Notes: generated from the letters alone by a model not told the origin. A stretch of 64,000 nucleotides of DNA from Brumimicrobium mesophilum (GCF_003025005.1 NZ_PVSS01000004.1:226729-290728); one strand, 5' to 3'. Counted from the stretch's first letter, positions 10,042 to 19,734 are shown. Translations and numbers: made by a program.

Positions 10042-11458
10042 TGTCTTTACTTTCATCAAATTCTTGCAACCTGTCAATGAAATAAGATGCTTTATTCATC
10101 TCAGGAAAATGCAAAAATAAACTTTTTGCTAAATTAGCATCAATTTCCAAAACTTCATCAAATATTATCATTGATTCTGACTGATTTCCTACCATCCAAT
10201 GACAATAGCAAAGCACCATTTTTGTTACATTATTATTTACAAGGTTTTTATTTTTTTCAACAGCTACAAAAACAGATTCTATCGATTGACCTGCCAAAAA
10301 TGAAAGATAGTCGATGATTACTTCTTTATCATGCGGTTCTAAATCGATTGCTTTTTCATAGGCATTTAACGCTTGCGTCTTCTGTTCATTATTTTCATAG
10401 GCATTAGCCAATGCCCTCCAATAATCTCCTTTTTCGGATTCCAAATCTACCGCAATTAAAAGCTCTTGAATTGCCCTCGTATGTTTTTCTAACAAATCAC
10501 TCATAATCCCCTTACCTAACCAAGCATCAGCTAATTGCGGTAAAAGCTCTGTGCTTTTATGATACATTTCATAGGCCTTTTCGTATTCATCCAATTCTTC
10601 ATAACACTCTCCCATAGAACAAAATACCATAGGATCATTTTTATCTAATTCAAGACACTTTTTGTAATATTCTAGTGCCAATTCTATTTTATTGGCGTCT
10701 AAATAGGCATTGGCGATATTATATAAAGCAGGTACAAAATCATCTTGAATGAGAATAGCAAATTCATAAGCCCAAATTGCTTTATCTGTATTTTCTAATT
10801 TTGAGTAGGTGTTTCCTAGGTTATACCAAGTTGTATATGAATATGGATCTTCATCTATATAAGTCAAGAAGCTTTTAATAGCATTCTCATAATCTCCTAT
10901 TCTTTCATAACAATGTGCTAGTTCGTACACCAACATATCATTTTTATGACCTTCTTGAATGGTACTAGACAAAACAGTGATAGCAGATAAATAGTCATCT
11001 TTATTTTCAAGTTCCATGGCTAAATCAATAGCAATTTCTACTTTCTCATCTCCGGTTGCAACAGAAAACGCTTTACGGAAATATTTAATCGATTGAATAC
11101 TGTGTTTCAATTGACTATAAAATGAAGCTATTGAAAGTAAAACATCTAAATTGTTGGGTTCAATTTGTTCAAGATTAATTAACTTTTTTAAAGCCGTATT
11201 TATTTCACCAGTCATTGACATAACTTGTGCCTGACGAATAATTATTGTGCTATTGTTTGGGAAATGTTGCAGAGCTTTTTCAGCCGCCCATTTAGCTTTA
11301 ACAAGTTGATTGGAAATCATAAGATGATCGAGTATATACTCAACGTCCTCCGAATCTATATAAATATATTCGTTTCTTTTGTACATTTCATCAAAGTCGG
11401 CCAAACTTCTTTGGTAGTCATGGTTCAACCAATCATCTTCATTATCGTCTTCAAACAT
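10028..11458 (-). CDS. Tetratricopeptide repeat protein
   Basis: 476 residues with an acidic N-terminus (FEDDNEDDW) followed by about ten TPR-like helical pairs from about residue 40 to 440. Clear ones read TWYNLGNTYSKLENTDKAIWAYE, ALYNIANAYLDANKIELALEYYKKCLEL and YWRALANAYENNEQKTQALNAYEKAIDLEP. No signal peptide, so probably a cytoplasmic scaffold. It heads the operon with the ComA-like enzyme, with a 14-base overlap, and has a textbook promoter upstream. The family is common and conserved in Flavobacteriia; its partner is unknown. Confidence 0.88.
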   Translation of the reverse strand: MFEDDNEDDWLNHDYQRSLADFDEMYKRNEYIYIDSEDVEYILDHLMISNQLVKAKWAAEKALQHFPNNSTIIIRQAQVMSMTGEINTALKKLINLEQIEPNNLDVLLSIASFYSQLKHSIQSIKYFRKAFSVATGDEKVEIAIDLAMELENKDDYLSAITVLSSTIQEGHKNDMLVYELAHCYERIGDYENAIKSFLTYIDEDPYSYTTWYNLGNTYSKLENTDKAIWAYEFAILIQDDFVPALYNIANAYLDANKIELALEYYKKCLELDKNDPMVFCSMGECYEELDEYEKAYEMYHKSTELLPQLADAWLGKGIMSDLLEKHTRAIQELLIAVDLESEKGDYWRALANAYENNEQKTQALNAYEKAIDLEPHDKEVIIDYLSFLAGQSIESVFVAVEKNKNLVNNNVTKMVLCYCHWMVGNQSESMIIFDEVLEIDANLAKSLFLHFPEMNKASYFIDRLQEFDESKDNEEF

Positions 11459-11483
11459 TGTGCTAAGTTACAAATTTCTTATT

Positions 11484-11514
11484 CAAATGTACAGTAAAAA
11501 GGGCTTGAAACAAA
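11484..11514 (-). promoter_or_regulatory. Promoter of the TPR/ComA/WD40 operon
   Basis: Read on the minus strand: TTTG (11514-11511), a 19-base spacer, then TACATTTG (11491-11484). This is an exact fit to the Bacteroidota consensus. The leader would be about 20 bases. Confidence 0.7.
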
Positions 11515-11566
11515 TAATTGTTTGAGACAAAAAAAAGTGCCAATGAAAACATCAGCACATCTAATT

Positions 11567-11800
11567 CTATCCTACTCCGGTATTTGCTTTAGGAGGAATA
11601 GTTAAAATTGTTTCTTTATTCATTACCTCCTCAAGAACCCCATTCCTTTTGGCATAAATAGCCGTTAGATGATCAAAAACTTCTTGTTGTCGATCTGGAA
11701 ACTTCTTTGCAATTTCCTCGGATAAATATTTATTCTGAGGATCATGCCTATCAAATACTTCATTTAATTTTTGAACATACATTTCTGGACTATACTTCAT
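11567..11800 (-). CDS. Small conserved-looking protein of unknown function
   Basis: 77 residues with no signal peptide or membrane segment, predicted mostly helical (SPEMYVQKLNEVFDR, EEIAKKFPDRQQEVFDHLTAIYAKR) with a short proline/glycine tail. It sits alone between the FKBP lipoprotein and the TPR gene, on the same strand. Codon use looks like its neighbours and the amino-acid pattern is ordered, which supports a real gene. I do not recognise the family. Confidence 0.6.
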   Translation of the reverse strand: MKYSPEMYVQKLNEVFDRHDPQNKYLSEEIAKKFPDRQQEVFDHLTAIYAKRNGVLEEVMNKETILTIPPKANTGVG

Positions 11801-11845
11801 ATCTTTTTTTGTATGAATATAATTGAAAAAGAGAAAAATATCAAA

Positions 11846-12316
11846 CTATTCAACAATTGTTAACAAATCGACATCAAAAATTAAAACTTCATTTGCGCCA
11901 ACAGAACCTGATCCATTTTCACCGTAAGCTAAATTTGAAGGAATAAGCAGAACCCCCTTTCCTCCTTCTTTGAATTTTTGTATTCCTTCTGTCCAACCTT
12001 TTATGACCTGTTGCAGATTAAATGTAATTCCTTCTTCGTCGCTTTGATCAAAAATACTTTCTTCCAATGTATACCCTTTATATCTCACTGTTACATTGTC
12101 ATTCGAAGAAGGAAAATTCCCTGTTCCTAATTCATTAATAACATAATGTAAACCGGTAGATGTTTCCATTGCATTTAGTCCCTTTTCAGAAATATATGCT
12201 TTTATTTCTTTTATGTCTTTTTCATATTGCTCTTCAGGACTTAAACTTTTCTCACAAGAGGTACTAAGAAATATTAATCCAATCGAGGCAAATAACATTA
12301 TTCTTTTCATATTCAA
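11846..12316 (-). CDS. FKBP-type peptidyl-prolyl isomerase lipoprotein
   Basis: Catalyses cis/trans isomerisation of X-Pro bonds, probably in the periplasm attached to a membrane. The 156 residues start with a lipoprotein signal (hydrophobic stretch ending STSC, Cys at about 20) and a short helical linker. A single FKBP domain follows (about 55-156), with VRYKGYTLE, FDQS, QVIKGWTEGIQKFKEGG, AYGENGSG and FDVDLL. The gene lies 45 bases upstream of the 77-residue protein and may be co-transcribed with it. A probable promoter is just upstream. Confidence 0.9.
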   Translation of the reverse strand: MNMKRIMLFASIGLIFLSTSCEKSLSPEEQYEKDIKEIKAYISEKGLNAMETSTGLHYVINELGTGNFPSSNDNVTVRYKGYTLEESIFDQSDEEGITFNLQQVIKGWTEGIQKFKEGGKGVLLIPSNLAYGENGSGSVGANEVLIFDVDLLTIVE

Positions 12317-12325
12317 TTTTATTTA

Positions 12326-12333
12326 CAAATCTA
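12326..12333 (-). promoter_or_regulatory. Probable -7 element of the FKBP gene
   Basis: Minus-strand TAGATTTG fits TAnnTTTG, ten bases upstream of the start codon. I see no good -33 match. Confidence 0.4.
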
Positions 12334-12410
12334 AGGATAACAGTTAGATTATCGTTGATAAACCTATAAATCGTTGAAGGGTCTGATAAAATTCATGAAA
12401 AACCGAGCAT

Positions 12411-12446
12411 AAAAAAAGGATTTATGATGTATTCATAAATCCTTTT
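12411..12446 (-). terminator. Intrinsic terminator after the beta-barrel gene
   Basis: A 14-bp perfect stem: 12414-12427 pairs with 12433-12446 around a five-base loop. The A-run at 12411-12417 gives a U-tail on the minus strand. It separates the barrel gene from the FKBP gene. Confidence 0.82.
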
Positions 12447-12465
12447 ATTAAAAAATTATTTTTGA

Positions 12466-13188
12466 TTAGAATCTCCAACCAAAACGTAAAACTCCTTGAG
12501 TACCAAGGTAAGATTCTTTAAAACCTCCAGTAACTGCTGTAACTGTAGTAGTTGCTCCACCTGCGGTAAAACTATTAGTTTCCTCAGAATCTTTATAGTT
12601 AAATGCATTAATTCCTAAACCTAACTCAGCACCAACATATAGGTTTTCAGCGAAATAAAAATCCATTCCTAAACCTAGAGTTGCACCAAATAAAGAATAT
12701 GAACCTTCACCTGTAAAGGATACATCTTCATTAAATTCCATCCCATCATACATTGTTCCGGTAACTTCTCTATTACCTCCTCCTAGATTTATACCTAGAG
12801 CTGCATAAGGATCAAGTTTTTGAGTACCTAGAAAATGATATTCTGCTCCAACTTGAATATTCCAAGCCATTCTGTTGATCTCTAATGTTCCCTCTTGTCC
12901 AGATCCATCTGTATTTTCATAGAATCTTTCTGTATAAGACATTGGACTTACACCGTCACCTAAACCTAATTGAAGACGAGCAGCTATGTTATTATCAAAA
13001 AAATAACGTGCACGTAAAGCTGGTGCTGTCCAATTAATACCCGTTCCGTATACTCCACCAACAAGCGTCTCTATTGAGAAAGGAGTAGCATCTGTTGGTT
13101 TTTCAACATCAGCAAAAGTTTGAGCATTAACATTACCTACAAATAAAGCTGAAAATGCTAAACAACCTGTTAAAATGATTTTTTTCAT
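12466..13188 (-). CDS. Outer-membrane beta-barrel protein
   Basis: 240 residues with a signal peptide (about 1-22, cleavage after VNAQ). The rest is a small porin-like barrel of alternating strands: LRARYFFDNNIAARLQLGLG, WNIQVGAEYHFLG, TLGLGMDFYFAENLYVGAELGLGINAF. It ends in an aromatic residue (VLRFGWRF), the usual outer-membrane insertion signal. It matches the generic outer-membrane beta-barrel domain family (OmpW/OmpX-like size). Monocistronic with its own terminator; TATCTTTA at 13214-13221 (minus strand) may be its -7 element. The specific role is unknown. Confidence 0.82.
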   Translation of the reverse strand: MKKIILTGCLAFSALFVGNVNAQTFADVEKPTDATPFSIETLVGGVYGTGINWTAPALRARYFFDNNIAARLQLGLGDGVSPMSYTERFYENTDGSGQEGTLEINRMAWNIQVGAEYHFLGTQKLDPYAALGINLGGGNREVTGTMYDGMEFNEDVSFTGEGSYSLFGATLGLGMDFYFAENLYVGAELGLGINAFNYKDSEETNSFTAGGATTTVTAVTGGFKESYLGTQGVLRFGWRF

Positions 13189-13298
13189 AACTATAAGATT
13201 TAATAATTCACATTAAAGATAGCAAGTCAAACGACTTTTTCATCTTTTTTACGTTGTTTTTTTCAATAACTCAATGTTAATAACAGTTTAATAGATAG

Positions 13299-14081
13299 TT
13301 AGCATTCACAATTAATAACCAATCCATCATGTGCGGGAGCAACACTTCTGGGTAATTTATTCAATATTTGGGTATGTGTACCAAATAAATGAGAAATATG
13401 TGTTAAGAAACTTTGTTCTGGCTTTAAGTAATCAATAATATCTAATGCTTCTTCTAAGTTTAGATGTGAAATATGAGGCTCCTCCCTTAAACAATCTAAA
13501 ATTAAAGTTTTGACTCCAATCAGTTTTTTTAACTCATCAACTGGTATTGTTTTAACATCAGTCATATATGCGAAATCTCCAATTCGAAATCCAAAAACTG
13601 GCATTTTATAGTGATACGCTAATATTGGAGTGATTTCTGGTCCATCTGGCAATTGAAATTTTTTATTCTCAATAATATTAATGTTCACCCTTGGTACACC
13701 TGGATACAGATTGTCACCAAATGCATAATGAAATTCACGCTTTAAAGTCTCTGATACTGCTTTTGTACAAAACAACTCCATACTTCTCCCTTCCAAAAAA
13801 TTGAAAGACCTTACATCATCCAAACCAGCAACATGATCTTTATGCTCATGAGTAAAAACGACTGCACGTAAACTGCGAACATCTTCTCTCAGCATTTGGG
13901 TTCTAAAGTCTGGACCTGTATCAATTACAAAATTGACATCATTCCATGTAAATAATAATGAGCTTCTTAACCTTTTATCTCTATTGTCTTTAGACAAGCA
14001 AACATCACACTGACACCCTATAACAGGTACGCCTTGAGATGTACCAGATCCTAAAACTTTAACAGTAAGTTTATTTTTCAT
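13299..14081 (-). CDS. MBL-fold metallo-hydrolase (PhnP-like)
   Basis: 260-residue cytoplasmic hydrolase of the metallo-beta-lactamase fold. The metal-binding HxHxDH motif is HEHKDH at about 77-82. A second metal Asp is in YMTDVKTI, a later His in EEPHISHLNLEEA, and a terminal His in APAHDGL. The N-terminal GSGTSQGVPVIGCQCDVC, with its Cys pair, is typical of the PhnP/phosphoribosyl cyclic phosphodiesterase subgroup. No phn operon is nearby, so a role in phosphonate breakdown is not supported. The substrate is unknown. Confidence 0.85.
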   Translation of the reverse strand: MKNKLTVKVLGSGTSQGVPVIGCQCDVCLSKDNRDKRLRSSLLFTWNDVNFVIDTGPDFRTQMLREDVRSLRAVVFTHEHKDHVAGLDDVRSFNFLEGRSMELFCTKAVSETLKREFHYAFGDNLYPGVPRVNINIIENKKFQLPDGPEITPILAYHYKMPVFGFRIGDFAYMTDVKTIPVDELKKLIGVKTLILDCLREEPHISHLNLEEALDIIDYLKPEQSFLTHISHLFGTHTQILNKLPRSVAPAHDGLVINCEC

Positions 14082-14128
14082 ATTCCATAAATTTAGAAAC
14101 TAATTCTGTTTCTAAAAATAAATTCCAA

Positions 14129-14160
14129 AAAAAAGTCCAGACGATAACGCCTGGACTTTT
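14129..14160 (-). terminator. Intrinsic terminator after the T9SS gene
   Basis: AAAAGTCCAG (14131-14140) pairs with CTGGACTTTT (14151-14160). On the minus strand the stem is followed by a run of T (complement of the A-run before 14135). It could also stop plus-strand transcripts. Confidence 0.8.
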
Positions 14161-14179
14161 CTTTAAATATCTAAATGTA

Positions 14180-16495
14180 TTATTTAACAACCTTGAATGT
14201 TTTAACACTGTTTGAAGTGCGAACATTAACAAAATAAACACCGGCATTTAAATTTGAAGTGTTTACAACAAAGTTAGTAGATGATATAGTTGAAGAGTAC
14301 ACTTCGCTACCTGATGCAGAAACAACTACTACAGACTCAAGTAACCCGTTCTCGTTAGTAATGTTCAAAACATCAGTAACAGGATTAGGATATACAGAAA
14401 CTCCTGCAAATTCTTCAGTTGAAACACTTACATTAGTAATCGCAACACAATCAGAAGTATCTGAACAAACACCGTTAGTAATAATAACAGCATAATTTCC
14501 ATTCATTGTAGCTGTGAATGTTTGACCAGTTGAACCTGCAATATCAGCCATGGCATCACAATCATACCATTGGAAAGTTGCTCCAGCTGCTGTTTCTAAA
14601 GCAGTGATCGTAGCACCATTTAAAGCTGTTCCATTATCAATATCACAGTCTGGAGTAACACTACAAGGGAATAATTGGTAACCTGAATCATAAGGAGAAC
14701 TAGTGTCGAATTGTTTCCCAATTCCTGTTAAAGAGAAAGAAGCACTTGGCGTAGGCGTACCTGCAATTGGAGATGCACCTGGTATTCTAACTGCATATGT
14801 ATTAACACCATCAGTTACATCAATGTTACCGTTATTAGGCCAATTTGCTTCAGCATTAACTAAAGTTAAGTTTTCTAAAGTAACCAATTGACTCTCTGTA
14901 GTTTCATCTAACATTGTAACAACAGTTGCAGTTTGTAATGTTGCTCCTTGAGAAACAACAGTAATTGTTTCTGGATTGATTTGCAACAATCCATTGAATT
15001 GTGAAATTTGACCATTGATAGTTAACTCATCACCTTCCATTGGAACATAACCATTAATATCATTAAAACTAAAGATGTTGATTCCATCATTGTTGGCGTC
15101 AATCAATGTAAGATCATATCCAGTATTTCTGAAATTATCACAGTGAACAACTCCAGTAAGCGTAACATAATCTCCAACCGAAGTACCTTCACCATTCACA
15201 TCTACTTGAGTAACATTTGCTATTGATGAAACAACATAATTTAAAGTTTCACCAGTTAAAGCTACAATTATATCAGTTGCTCCAGTAGAAGAAACAATAA
15301 GGTCACCTGATTGCGCCAAATTAAGAATTGGACCATTCAAACGAACATATACTTTAGTTGAAGCAACAGAACCAGTAGTATTAATTAAAGTAACTGAAGG
15401 AGAATATGGGCCTGCTAAAGATGTTGAAACTTCGAAATTAGTTGGAGCTGTAACAACTAAGTCAGCTGTTAAGTTAAATCCTTCAACCATTAAAGAATCT
15501 GCATCTGAAGGAGTTCCAACAAAATGAGAGAATCCAGAAATAGAAGTTTCTGATGCAGTAACCGTAGGTGCTGGAGCTGCAATTTCTCCTTCAAGCATCA
15601 CGGATACATCTGTAGCACCTGTTGAAGTAATAAGTAACTCACCATTTGATGGGTTTGCGATAGTAGAACCATTCAAACGAACATAGATTGGGGTTGATGT
15701 AATAGTACCTGTTCCAAAAGGAAGAGTTACTTGTGAACCAAACCCTGAACCTGACGTATTAGATATTTCATAATCTCCTGAATTTACTGAAATAACCACA
15801 TCAGCTGTCAAGTTCGTACCTGAAACTCCCACTGTTTGTTCAGCCGATGGCGTCCCAATAAACTGAAGGAAACCTGAAACTGTAGAAAATGAAGAGCTTA
15901 ATGTAGGTCCACTTGCTAGTATAAACGAACCTGCATTAGAAATTGTTTGATAAGTAGTTGTTCCACATAAATTATCTATTGCTCCATTAAAGAATGTCCA
16001 GTTACCTGGTACAAATGTTCCATCAGGTCCTGTATTGTCATTTCTTTTAGCATAACCATCCTTGTATTCCCAAACAAGACCTGTTCCACTTATTCCATCC
16101 ACACCATACTCATCAATTAAAGTACTTGTTGCAGTTTCGATAATTCTAATTCTATCATCTCCGTTAAAACTGATTACTGAACTAGTTATCGCAAGCGAAT
16201 TTGTTACATTAGGAAATTCTGTTGCGAAACTAGGATCATCACTGTGAAGATAAACAAAGTCATTACTAACTATACCAAGTGCACTTAAATCAAAAGTATT
16301 ACCCCATGTAGTATTAGCATTAGTTTGGTTTTCCAAAGAATAGTTTGAAAAATCCACTGTTCCTTGTGCGTAAATTTCAAGTACTTTAGGATTACCTCCA
16401 ATACAATCACCATCCATTATCATGGTAATAATAGGAGACTGTCCCATTACGGTTGATGTTATAAACAACATCATAAATAAATAAATTTTTTTCAT
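14180..16495 (-). CDS. T9SS-secreted multidomain protein with lamin-tail-like and repeat domains
   Basis: 771 residues from ATG 16495, which gives a good signal peptide (MKKIYLFMMLFITSTVMGQ). A longer reading to 16534 would start upstream of the -7 element at 16521-16528. Mature order: a lamin-tail-like domain (about 20-190), two related beta-sandwich repeats (about 200-310 and 315-425, each with ISGF.HFVGTPS and VYVRLNG), an OB-fold-like region (about 430-620), a PKD/Ig-like piece, and a T9SS type A sorting domain (VSVYPNPVTDVLNI to the terminal FKVVK). It is probably exported to the cell surface or medium. The target is unknown; the domain mix resembles extracellular nuclease-associated proteins, but no nuclease domain is visible. 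Confidence 0.87.
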   Translation of the reverse strand: MKKIYLFMMLFITSTVMGQSPIITMIMDGDCIGGNPKVLEIYAQGTVDFSNYSLENQTNANTTWGNTFDLSALGIVSNDFVYLHSDDPSFATEFPNVTNSLAITSSVISFNGDDRIRIIETATSTLIDEYGVDGISGTGLVWEYKDGYAKRNDNTGPDGTFVPGNWTFFNGAIDNLCGTTTYQTISNAGSFILASGPTLSSSFSTVSGFLQFIGTPSAEQTVGVSGTNLTADVVISVNSGDYEISNTSGSGFGSQVTLPFGTGTITSTPIYVRLNGSTIANPSNGELLITSTGATDVSVMLEGEIAAPAPTVTASETSISGFSHFVGTPSDADSLMVEGFNLTADLVVTAPTNFEVSTSLAGPYSPSVTLINTTGSVASTKVYVRLNGPILNLAQSGDLIVSSTGATDIIVALTGETLNYVVSSIANVTQVDVNGEGTSVGDYVTLTGVVHCDNFRNTGYDLTLIDANNDGINIFSFNDINGYVPMEGDELTINGQISQFNGLLQINPETITVVSQGATLQTATVVTMLDETTESQLVTLENLTLVNAEANWPNNGNIDVTDGVNTYAVRIPGASPIAGTPTPSASFSLTGIGKQFDTSSPYDSGYQLFPCSVTPDCDIDNGTALNGATITALETAAGATFQWYDCDAMADIAGSTGQTFTATMNGNYAVIITNGVCSDTSDCVAITNVSVSTEEFAGVSVYPNPVTDVLNITNENGLLESVVVVSASGSEVYSSTISSTNFVVNTSNLNAGVYFVNVRTSNSVKTFKVVK

Positions 16496-16520
16496 AACTT
16501 TTTTTTTATAAGATTTTGTA

Positions 16521-16528
16521 CAAAAATA
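16521..16528 (-). promoter_or_regulatory. -7 element of the T9SS gene at 14.2-16.5 kb
   Basis: Minus-strand TATTTTTG, 26 bases before the ATG at 16495. The other T9SS gene has the same octamer at the same distance (55974-55981 before 55947). Confidence 0.55.
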
Positions 16529-16598
16529 GGACAAGTAAAATCCATTAACATTAAGAAAACGTTAACTATTCTCCAATAGTTATTAACAAATTACAATA

Positions 16599-17393
16599 TT
16601 ATTCTGAAATAATTATAGTTTTTGTGTCATATCCAAATACCGTGAAACTTCCTAAAGCTTCTTTAGACCAAGTTGAAACTGGATTAGCCGGAGCTGCTGA
16701 ACCGTCAGATCCTTGAGCTATTGCTACCAATTCACTGAAGTACACATATGATTTTTCACTGTAAGAAATAAGCTCAATTTGGACAGTGTCTTCTAACTGA
16801 TAGAATTCAAAGAAAAGTGGAACACTTTGAGAATTACCTTCAGAAAAGCTATCATCAAAAAGAAATTGATCAGATAAGTCTCTTTTGTATTCACCATTCA
16901 CTTTTCTAATCGCTCTATAGAAATTAGAACCAACTGGATCAGTAGCGTTCATTGATAGTAAATATCCTTCATCTGAAAAAACAGACTGAGGTTGGAACTC
17001 CGTTGTAAGAGAGTCCAATGGAACAACAGGTACTAAATAGTCTGAGGCTTCATAAACCTCCCCTTCCACATTTATTTTTATGGTATATTCTGAATTATAC
17101 TGTGGTGCATAATTCGTCAAAGAATAAGCGCCATTGCCGTCATCATTCAAAGTTGAAACAACACCATTGGCATCAATAATTTCAATATTAGCCCCACTAA
17201 TTTGAGGATAACCTTCATTTGAAAACACATTTATAGTTTTCGACAATTGTACTGTTACAATTTCTTTAATCGCATCATATTTCGCCTCAATTACCATTTT
17301 TGGTTCAGCGTCATTAACTTTTAAGTCAATAACCTTCTGACAAGAAGTTGCTGTAAATAAAAGAGCTATTATTATATAGAATATATTTTTCAT
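16599..17393 (-). CDS. DUF4249 family lipoprotein
   Basis: 264 residues from ATG 17393, one base after the TonB receptor stop, so translation is closely coupled. A lipoprotein signal (hydrophobic stretch, then TATSC) anchors it to a membrane. The mature protein is beta-rich and shows the DUF4249 pattern as I know it: VIDLKVNDAEPKMVIEAKYD near the N-terminus, a carboxypeptidase-regulatory-like region (ISGANIEIIDANGV), and a C-terminal half with PLFFEFYQLEDTVQIEL. DUF4249 proteins regularly sit beside a TonB-dependent receptor and probably act as its surface partner. The transported substrate is unknown. Confidence 0.85.
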   Translation of the reverse strand: MKNIFYIIIALLFTATSCQKVIDLKVNDAEPKMVIEAKYDAIKEIVTVQLSKTINVFSNEGYPQISGANIEIIDANGVVSTLNDDGNGAYSLTNYAPQYNSEYTIKINVEGEVYEASDYLVPVVPLDSLTTEFQPQSVFSDEGYLLSMNATDPVGSNFYRAIRKVNGEYKRDLSDQFLFDDSFSEGNSQSVPLFFEFYQLEDTVQIELISYSEKSYVYFSELVAIAQGSDGSAAPANPVSTWSKEALGSFTVFGYDTKTIIISE

Positions 17394-17394
17394 C

Positions 17395-19734
17395 TTATTT
17401 GAAATTAAAGTTATAGGTAATGGAAGGTATAATTTTGAACAATGCTGTTTGAACTGCCTGTGTTTGACCTGTTGTGTTATCTTCAAAATCATCAACAAAT
17501 CTAACAGCAAAAGCATTTTCTCTATTGTAAACGTTGTATATTGAAAAACTTAAATTGTGCTTGTAATTCTTTTTGTCCTTCAAGTACCAGGTTAAACCTA
17601 AATCTAATCGGTGATAATCTGGTAAACGATTTCCATTTCTACTCCCTACATAGGGTACTTCGTAACCATCCATTTCATATAGTGCACTCGGGAATGTTAC
17701 CGCATCTCCAGTGTAATAAACAAAACTCGTGCTCACAACAAATTTTTTACTGATGTTATAAGTTAAAACTAAATTTAAATCATGAATTCTATCTTGCCTT
17801 GCAGAAAATTCTTGTCCTCCATCAATTTCATCAAATGATCTAAGTGCTCTTGATAATGTATAATTAAACCACCCTGTAAAATCACCTTTAGTTTTTTTAA
17901 TTTGAAATTCAATTCCATAGGCTCTTCCTTCACCATAAACCAATTCACGTTCAATTTGACCATTTAAAATTAAATTTGCATTTGGTCTATAATCGATTTG
18001 ATTTTGAAGCCATTTGTAATATGTTTCTACAGATACTTGATACTCATCTTTCTTGAAGTTTTTGTAATAACCAACAGCAATTTGATCTCCAATTTGTGGT
18101 TTCACGTTGTTGGAGGTTGGTACCCAAACATCTGTTGGACTGCTTGTTGTTGTATTTGATAATTGATGTATGTATTGGAAAATTCTGTTGTAACCCACTT
18201 TAATTGAATTACTTTCATTAATAATAAAACTGGCAGATAAACGCGGCTCCAATCCTTGGTAATATTTTATAGATTCAAATGAATCATAACTTTCTTCTGA
18301 AGTAATAGCTCCATCTTCTGCATATTCGTATGCTGTACCTTTCCCCATATAGTTAAACCCAGAATATCTCAAACCGTACATAAACGCCCAACGATTTCCA
18401 ACTTTTTGTTCATTTTGAAGGTATGCTCCAACTTCCAAAGCATGTCTCTTTTCTAAATCAATTTGATTAAACCCAACGTTATCCCCACTTTCTAAGACAC
18501 CTGGTTCGAATGTATGGTGGATGGCATTAACTCCAAATTTCAGACTATTATTAGTGTTCAAATAGTAATTATAATCTTGTTTCACATTAAAATCTCTAAT
18601 AGAAGATCGAATTCCAAATCCATCTTCACCTTGACCAATACTAAATTGATAATCGAATGCACTATAAATAATAGATGTATTCATAAATAACTTATCGTTA
18701 AATAAGTGATTCCATCTTACTGTACCTGTTTTATTTCCCCAATCAAATCCAAAATCATCGCTAAGACCAAATTTATCCCTACCAAAATAACCTGATAAAT
18801 AAATTCTATCCTTGTCACTTAATTTATAATTCACTTTAGCATTTAGATCATAGAAAAATAATTTAGTATCTCTAATATCTTCATCCGGTGAAAAAACTAA
18901 AAACAGATCAGCGTAACTTCTTCTTCCTGAAATTATAAATGAACTTTTATCCTTGACTAAGGGACCTTCTATGGTTAATCTTGAAGAAATTAATCCAATT
19001 CCTCCAGATGCAGCGATCTCTTTATTGTTTCCATCTCGCATCCTTACATCCATTACAGAAGATGCTCTTCCTCCATATTCAGCTGGAATTCCAGATTTAT
19101 ATAAAGCTACATCTTTGATTGCATCAGAATTAAAAACGGAAAAGAACCCCAATAAGTGAGATGCATTATATACTGTTGATTCGTCTAAAAGAATTAAGTT
19201 TTGATCTGCACCCCCACCTCTAACGTAAAACCCAGCACTACCTTCTCCTCCACCCTTCACTCCAGGTGTTAATTGAAGGGTTTTCATAATATCTTGTTCT
19301 CCAAATAAAATTGGAATTGTTTTAATGGATTGTGGATCCAACCGTGTTACTTCCATTTGAGCTGAAGTAATATTACTGTTGCTGCGTTTGGAGGTAATAT
19401 TCACCTCTTCAATTTCTTGAACCTCTTTTAATAAAAATAACTCAAGATTAATTACTGTGTCTTGTGTAATAACTAGGTCAAAAATTTGATCTTCAAAACC
19501 AGAATTTCTGTAAGCCAATTGGTGCCTCCCTACCGGTATAGTAAGAGAATAAAACCCATATACATTCGTTCTTGCTCCAGTATTAGTCATATCGGTAGCA
19601 ATAACTGATGCTCCAAAAAGGTCTTCACCATTTTTGCCATCGGTAATAGTTCCACTGATAGTAATATCCTGTGAAAATGTATGAAATACTGTAGTTAGGA
19701 AAAATGTTAGTACAATTAAGCAATTTTGTTTCAT
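17395..19734 (-). CDS. TonB-dependent receptor
   Basis: 779-residue outer-membrane transporter driven by TonB/ExbBD. Signal peptide about 1-20, then a carboxypeptidase-like regulatory domain (about 23-105, ISGTITDGKNGEDLFGASV) and a plug domain (about 120-230). The plug contains GVKGGGEGSAGFYVRGGGADQN and a DESTVYNASHLLGF segment. A 22-strand barrel follows, ending in an aromatic residue (ITYNFNFK). The coupled DUF4249 lipoprotein follows after one base. This pairing is like, but distinct from, SusCD systems. No Fe-siderophore or sugar gene nearby reveals the ligand. Confidence 0.92.
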   Translation of the reverse strand: MKQNCLIVLTFFLTTVFHTFSQDITISGTITDGKNGEDLFGASVIATDMTNTGARTNVYGFYSLTIPVGRHQLAYRNSGFEDQIFDLVITQDTVINLELFLLKEVQEIEEVNITSKRSNSNITSAQMEVTRLDPQSIKTIPILFGEQDIMKTLQLTPGVKGGGEGSAGFYVRGGGADQNLILLDESTVYNASHLLGFFSVFNSDAIKDVALYKSGIPAEYGGRASSVMDVRMRDGNNKEIAASGGIGLISSRLTIEGPLVKDKSSFIISGRRSYADLFLVFSPDEDIRDTKLFFYDLNAKVNYKLSDKDRIYLSGYFGRDKFGLSDDFGFDWGNKTGTVRWNHLFNDKLFMNTSIIYSAFDYQFSIGQGEDGFGIRSSIRDFNVKQDYNYYLNTNNSLKFGVNAIHHTFEPGVLESGDNVGFNQIDLEKRHALEVGAYLQNEQKVGNRWAFMYGLRYSGFNYMGKGTAYEYAEDGAITSEESYDSFESIKYYQGLEPRLSASFIINESNSIKVGYNRIFQYIHQLSNTTTSSPTDVWVPTSNNVKPQIGDQIAVGYYKNFKKDEYQVSVETYYKWLQNQIDYRPNANLILNGQIERELVYGEGRAYGIEFQIKKTKGDFTGWFNYTLSRALRSFDEIDGGQEFSARQDRIHDLNLVLTYNISKKFVVSTSFVYYTGDAVTFPSALYEMDGYEVPYVGSRNGNRLPDYHRLDLGLTWYLKDKKNYKHNLSFSIYNVYNRENAFAVRFVDDFEDNTTGQTQAVQTALFKIIPSITYNFNFK

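Noticed and set aside
16496..16534. N-terminal extension of the first T9SS protein up to 16534
   Set aside because: The extension crosses the -7 element and hides a standard signal peptide that begins at 16495.
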